DNA of 46,152 bases from Candidatus Woesearchaeota archaeon. GTDB taxonomy: Archaea > Nanobdellota > Nanobdellia > Woesearchaeales > 21-14-0-10-32-9. This document shows, one piece after another, positions 42,343-46,152 of the stretch. Under the pieces are notes generated by a model, which saw only the letters and a program-made list of their open reading frames with translations, searched no databases and had not been told where the DNA came from. The translations under genes and the position numbers were made by a program. Location of the stretch: NCBI GenBank assembly GCA_021735165.1, contig JAIPHP010000009.1, forward strand, positions 1-46,152. The letters are read 5' to 3'. Position 1 is the stretch's first letter; every line of letters begins with the position of its first letter.

Positions 42343-43623
42343 ATGTCAGAAATATTCAAAAACGCACAAAAACAATTGGAAAAAGCATTCAAACAAATTA
42401 AGTTAAGCAACGATGTTCACGAGATTCTTTCAAGACCAAAAGAAGCCATACAAGTCAACATACCTGTAAGGATGGACAATGGAAAATTAAAAACTTTCGA
42501 AGGCTATAGAGTTAGATATAACGATTCACTCGGACCTACAAAAGGAGGAATAAGATTCCACCCAGATGTTTCCTTAGACGAAGCAAAAGCACTTTCATTT
42601 TGGATGACTTTCAAATGCGCAGTAGCCGGACTTCCTTTCGGGGGAGGAAAAGGAGGCGTAATAGTTAATCCTAAAGAACTCACAAAACACGAATTAGAGC
42701 AATTATCAAGAGGGTACATGGCCGCTGTAGCAGACGTAGTAGGTCCTGACAGAGACATACCCGCTCCTGATGTTTATACAAACGCTATGATTATGGGCTG
42801 GATGAGTGACGAATACAATAAAATAACAAGAAAAATTCAGCCAGCTGTAATAACTGGAAAACCTGTTAGTATGGGAGGCTCATTAGGAAGAGATGAAGCT
42901 ACTGCTAAAGGATCTTATTATGTAATAAAAGAGCTTATTGCAAAAAAAGGACTTAATCCTAAAGAGTTAAAAGTAGCAATTCAAGGTTTTGGCAACGCAG
43001 GATTCAATTTAGCAAGAATGCTATATGAAGATGGTTTTTGGATTGTTGCATTAAGCGATAGTAAAGGAGGCATTTACTGTAATAATTGCTATTTAAATCC
43101 TGACCTTATTATGGACTCAAAAAAAGCTAAAGGCATGATTGACAAAGAATACTACAAGGGATCGGTTGCAGACACTGAAGATCATTCCAGAATTACAAAT
43201 GAAGAACTGTTAGAATGTGAATGTGATATCCTTATTCCTGCCGCGTTAGAAAACCAAATAACTAAAGAAAATGCTGAAAAAATTAAAGCAAAATATATAA
43301 TTGAAGTTGCTAATGGACCAACAACTCCTGAAGCTGACGAAATTCTTGAAAAGAAAGGAATTCTTGTTGTTCCAGACATACTGGCAAATGCTGGAGGAGT
43401 AACAGTTAGTTATTTTGAATGGGTGCAAAATAGGCAAGGATATTATTGGAGCTTGGAAGAAGTAAGAAAAAAGCTGAAAGAAAAAATAGTTCCTGCATTT
43501 AATGACATATACAAAATAATGGAAGAAAAAAAGATTGATATGAGAACTGCTGCGTATGTAAGAGCACTAAAACTTATAGGGGACGCAATTGAAAGCAAAG
43601 GCACCGAGGAAACATTTCGTTAA
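42343..43623 (+). CDS. gdhA: glutamate dehydrogenase
   Basis: 426 residues, a hexameric NAD(P)-dependent enzyme linking 2-oxoglutarate and ammonia to glutamate. Substrate domain: GGIRFHPDVSLDEAKALSFWMTFKCAVAGLPFGGGKGG (in parts), catalytic Lys103. Cofactor domain: QGFGNAGFNLA, then AIVALSDSKGG; Asp/Ser after the second strand leaves the NAD/NADP choice open. C-terminal ANAGGVTVSYFEWVQN is diagnostic. Length is normal for archaeal GDH (~420). Shine-Dalgarno GAGGT. Confidence 0.95.
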   Translation: MSEIFKNAQKQLEKAFKQIKLSNDVHEILSRPKEAIQVNIPVRMDNGKLKTFEGYRVRYNDSLGPTKGGIRFHPDVSLDEAKALSFWMTFKCAVAGLPFGGGKGGVIVNPKELTKHELEQLSRGYMAAVADVVGPDRDIPAPDVYTNAMIMGWMSDEYNKITRKIQPAVITGKPVSMGGSLGRDEATAKGSYYVIKELIAKKGLNPKELKVAIQGFGNAGFNLARMLYEDGFWIVALSDSKGGIYCNNCYLNPDLIMDSKKAKGMIDKEYYKGSVADTEDHSRITNEELLECECDILIPAALENQITKENAEKIKAKYIIEVANGPTTPEADEILEKKGILVVPDILANAGGVTVSYFEWVQNRQGYYWSLEEVRKKLKEKIVPAFNDIYKIMEEKKIDMRTAAYVRALKLIGDAIESKGTEETFR

Positions 43624-43695
43624 GTGCTTCTAAATCTTTTTATTTAATAACATTATTCCATAAATGTTTTAAATGAAAAAAATAGACTAAATCAA

Positions 43696-44247
43696 ATGAA
43701 AAAGTCTACATATTTATTATTTATGATAATTCTAATATTAACAATAACGGGATGTAATTCTAAAAGTCAAACAAACAATGAATTGGAAACGCAAAAAGAA
43801 TTTGTTCATTGGCTTGATTATGAATTAAAAGATATAAATTCAAACGAGACTTTTAAAATATCAGATTTTAAAGGGAAAAAAGTAATGATGGAGACCTTTT
43901 CAGTTTGGTGCGTCAATTGTAAACAGCAACAAAATGAAATAAAAAAATTCAACGAACAATGTCTTAATGAATGTGGGGAAGATGTAGTTTTTATTTCTAT
44001 AAACGCAGATCCTAATGAGGATGAAAAAATTGTTAAAAAACATATTGAAGAAAATGAATATTCGTGGAGATATGTAATAGCGCCTTCTGATTTTATGAAT
44101 CAGCTGATGAATGAATTCGGATTTGTTATTTTAAATGCGCCGCAAGCACCAATAGTAAGAATATGTGAAGATCAGTCATATACATTAATACCTACAGGCG
44201 TTAAAACTGTAGAGGATTTAAAAGAAGTAATAAAAATGGGTTGTTAA
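43696..44247 (+). CDS. TlpA-like thioredoxin-fold lipoprotein
   Basis: 183 residues. Signal peptide with lipobox LTITGC (Cys20), so a membrane-tethered, exported protein. Thioredoxin fold of the TlpA/ResA type: active-site Cys72 and Cys75 (WCVNC), then VVFISINADPNED and a cis-Pro region near APQAPI. It should reduce disulfides outside the membrane, with electrons passed by the CcdA-like protein encoded 1 bp downstream. Confidence 0.85.
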   Translation: MKKSTYLLFMIILILTITGCNSKSQTNNELETQKEFVHWLDYELKDINSNETFKISDFKGKKVMMETFSVWCVNCKQQQNEIKKFNEQCLNECGEDVVFISINADPNEDEKIVKKHIEENEYSWRYVIAPSDFMNQLMNEFGFVILNAPQAPIVRICEDQSYTLIPTGVKTVEDLKEVIKMGC

Positions 44248-44248
44248 A

Positions 44249-44911
44249 ATGAGTTTTATTATAAGTTTGTGGAGTTCTTTTCTTTTAGGTTTGTTAGCTC
44301 CTATAACTGCTACTTGTATTCTACCACTATACCCAGGATTCATAGCATTTTTAACAAATGAAAGCACAGCTAAAAAAAATTCTTTAAAACTTGGTTTGTT
44401 TGTTTCTATAGGTTTACTAACATTCATGTTGTCTTTAGGATTTATATTTACAACCATCTTTCAAGTTTCACTAACTAATGTTATCCAAATAATTTCACCA
44501 ATAGCATTTATCATCCTTGCATTATTTAGCATACTTCTTATTTTTAATATCAACATTTTCAAAATTAAACAACTAAAAGTTCCAACAAGTAAAAAACCTA
44601 ATGTTGCAGCATTACTTTACGGTTTATTTTTTGGTGCAATAATAATTCCATGCAATCCCGGAATATTAGCTGTGTTTTTTACAAGAGCAATATCAACAAC
44701 TGGCTTTTTAGGGAACATGCTTAATTTTCTATTTTTCGCAATAGGTATGGCGCTTCCTTTACTCATATTATCTGTGGCAACCCAAAAGTTCAGCAAACAA
44801 ATCATAGGATTTTTAACAAAAAATTCAAAATTAGTAAATATTATTGCAGGAATAATAATGCTTCTAATAAGCATGTATTATCTAGTTTTTAATTTCAAAA
44901 TATTTGGTTAG
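44249..44911 (+). CDS. ccdA: CcdA/DsbD-type transmembrane thiol transporter
   Basis: 220 residues, six membrane spans. Cys23 (PITATCILPLYPGF) and Cys135 (IIIPCNPGI) are the paired cysteines of CcdA that move reducing power across the membrane, each next to Pro. The internal repeat (ILPLYPG / IIPCNPG) is typical of the family. Starts 1 bp after the TlpA-like gene stop; one unit. Confidence 0.9.
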   Translation: MSFIISLWSSFLLGLLAPITATCILPLYPGFIAFLTNESTAKKNSLKLGLFVSIGLLTFMLSLGFIFTTIFQVSLTNVIQIISPIAFIILALFSILLIFNINIFKIKQLKVPTSKKPNVAALLYGLFFGAIIIPCNPGILAVFFTRAISTTGFLGNMLNFLFFAIGMALPLLILSVATQKFSKQIIGFLTKNSKLVNIIAGIIMLLISMYYLVFNFKIFG

Positions 44912-44963
44912 TAATAGATTTGAGTTCTATATTTATAGTTCATAAAGCATTAAAAAAAATAAA

Positions 44964-45076
44964 AACAATTGTTCTAAATATTTGGGAGTTATGACTCCTT
45001 CTCCGAATAATGTCCTAGCAACCTCCACGAAACGGGCTCCTTCCAAGGAGTCCTTTGTTAGGACTAAACAATTGTG
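44964..45076. ncRNA. candidate structured RNA or MITE between ccdA and DUF368 gene
   Basis: ACAATTGT occurs at both ends (44965-44972, 45068-45075) and the copies can pair. Inside: GGAGT-TATG-ACTCC (44985-44998), GTCCTAGCAA (45012-45021) with TTGTTAGGAC (45055-45064, one G-U), and CTCCTT-CC-AAGGAG (45037-45050) inside that. The 3' end of the 10-bp stem is followed by TAAACA, so a one-hairpin H/ACA-like RNA is possible, but the K-turn is not seen. The right end overlaps the DUF368 stop codon. Confidence 0.4.
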
Positions 45077-45966
45077 TCTCTTACTATTTTCTTTCTTGAT
45101 AACTTATTAATTATTAAAACAAGAATTATTCCTATTATAAGAAAAATAACTGAAACAAAAACAGACAAAGTATTATTTAAGCTTGCCAAAACTGTTGTTA
45201 TAGGACTATATAATGCTCCAAACATCAATCCTGTTAAAAAAGCAAATGTTTTAGATTTATGGCTTTTTAGTAAATAAGAGAGCAATTTGCTAAACACTAA
45301 TAAGCTTATAACACCTCCAAGACCAAAAAATAGAGCATATAAGTATTTAGAAGTTATGTTATGTGCAACTCCTAGCATAAATTCATATTTTCCCATCAAT
45401 ATAAGCATGTAAGAACCTGAGATTCCAGGAAGCATCATCGCCAATAAAGAAACCATCCCTACAAAGAATATTGTTACATAGGATGCGCTGCCTTCTTTTA
45501 CAGGTTGCAAAACACTCACCAATAACCCAAATAGCAAACCTAAGACAAGAAATAAATTTGTATAAATGTTTTTCTTGCCTATTTCATTGTATAAAATGAT
45601 GGTTGAAGCTATTATTAATCCTGCAAATAAACTAAAAACTTGAGCAGGATAACTTTTTAGCATGAATAAAATAAATCCTGAACCAACAAGAACAATAAAA
45701 ATAACTCCTACGATTAAAGGTATGAAAAACTTAAAGTCAACAAGTTTAAGTAAGGATTTTAAATCAATTTTCTTCCCGGTAATTAATTCTTTAAAAAAGG
45801 TTTTCCCAAAAACAGCTATGTTTTTTATACCCTCTATAAAACGTTCATAAATTCCTGTAATAAAAAGAATGGTTCCTCCACTGATTCCGGGAACTAAATC
45901 CGCCATTCCCATAAGAATACCTTTAAGAAAAGTAAAAAAAATGTGTAATAATCTCTCCTGTTTCAT
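45064..45966 (-). CDS. DUF368 polytopic membrane protein
   Basis: 300 residues, eight or nine membrane spans. GMADLVPGISGGTI near the N-terminus and MLPGISGSYMLILMG in the middle are an internal repeat and the signature of DUF368; recent work links this family (with DedA) to undecaprenyl-phosphate flipping in bacteria. In an archaeon the polyprenyl carrier would be dolichol-type; this is an inference. TATA ACATATAAATA on the minus strand about 25 bp before the ATG. Confidence 0.88.
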   Translation of the reverse strand: MKQERLLHIFFTFLKGILMGMADLVPGISGGTILFITGIYERFIEGIKNIAVFGKTFFKELITGKKIDLKSLLKLVDFKFFIPLIVGVIFIVLVGSGFILFMLKSYPAQVFSLFAGLIIASTIILYNEIGKKNIYTNLFLVLGLLFGLLVSVLQPVKEGSASYVTIFFVGMVSLLAMMLPGISGSYMLILMGKYEFMLGVAHNITSKYLYALFFGLGGVISLLVFSKLLSYLLKSHKSKTFAFLTGLMFGALYSPITTVLASLNNTLSVFVSVIFLIIGIILVLIINKLSRKKIVRDTIV

Positions 45967-46069
45967 AAAATCAAAAGCGACATTATTATTTATATGTTTT
46001 CCTCTTTTAGATTAAGTGTGTTATCCTGTAAGTATTTCCCTTCGATACCTTTTTTCGTTTTATCATTTA

Positions 46070-46152
46070 TTAAACCTCCGCTTTCAACTTTCGTTGAAAG
46101 GCTTGTTCTGGTGTTTCCAGAACATTAAATCTAAGAGCCATGTGTGGCCTTA
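46070..46152 (-). CDS. C-terminal end of an integrase-core (DDE) transposase, partial
   Basis: The frame enters from the right edge and ends at TAA 46070-46072. The visible 27 residues contain RPHMALRF and LETPEQAFQRKLKAEV; RPH-AL with a TP-E-F following is the tail of IS481/IS3-type and related integrase-core transposases. The rest of the element lies beyond the window. TGTTATCCTGTAAG near 46019-46032 may be its terminal repeat. Confidence 0.6.
   Translation of the reverse strand, partial: RPHMALRFNVLETPEQAFQRKLKAEV

Overview
The window reads as AT-rich chromosomal DNA of an archaeon, most likely of the DPANN type (Woesearchaeota/Pacearchaeota-like). The placement is an inference. It rests on TATA boxes about 25-30 bp before many start codons (leaderless genes) mixed with Shine-Dalgarno-led genes (often AGGTGA or GGAGG), archaeal regulators (tandem Lrp, TrmB, DUF134), small archaeal membrane families (DUF5654-like) and several bacterial-type genes (GyrA, HU, Suf, MnSOD). 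I see no rRNA or tRNA gene and no CRISPR array.

Layout. 1-5.5 kb: a partial secreted protein, DNA gyrase A, ferredoxin, a GNAT acetyltransferase, a small membrane protein, a DUF7768-like protein and 3-methyladenine glycosylase I. 5.5-6.4 kb: a RelE-like toxin/RHH antitoxin pair, then a hairpin-rich stretch that may be an IS200/IS605 relic. 6.4-13.6 kb: the iron-sulfur operon arsR-sufB-sufD-sufS-sufU-sufC; SufB carries two LAGLIDADG inteins, and a candidate structured RNA lies between sufU and sufC. 13.7-15.7 kb: a methyltransferase and a tandem Lrp regulator. 15.8-22.1 kb: an accessory cluster of a secreted protein, three stand-alone receiver-domain proteins without a visible kinase, and several unrecognised proteins. 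22.1-26 kb: a voltage-sensor/bacterial-PH fusion, a HAD phosphatase, endonuclease IV, a nucleotidyltransferase and MnSOD. 26-34 kb: a frame-disrupted peroxiredoxin, a small membrane protein, a ferredoxin-NADP-reductase-like enzyme, leucyl aminopeptidase, a basic/acidic microprotein pair, a secreted lipase-like protein, a YdjM-like protein and HU. 34-46 kb: rhomboid, DUF5320/DUF134, phospholipase D, a MazG-like protein, thioredoxin reductase, a Cys-rich zinc ribbon, TrmB, a methyltransferase, glutamate dehydrogenase, a TlpA-like lipoprotein with CcdA, a DUF368 transporter and the tail of a transposase.

How it fits together. Oxidative-stress and thiol chemistry recur: Suf, SOD, peroxiredoxin, thioredoxin reductase, TlpA/CcdA and ferredoxin. 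A palindrome CATATGAA-N6-TTCATATG at the arsR-suf promoter is largely repeated upstream of sod, so the Cys-containing ArsR protein may control both. The most unusual items are the orphan receiver cluster, the voltage-sensor/PH fusion, a two-copy ~118-nt intergenic element at 29 kb and 37.6 kb, three further candidate structured RNAs and the charged microprotein pair.
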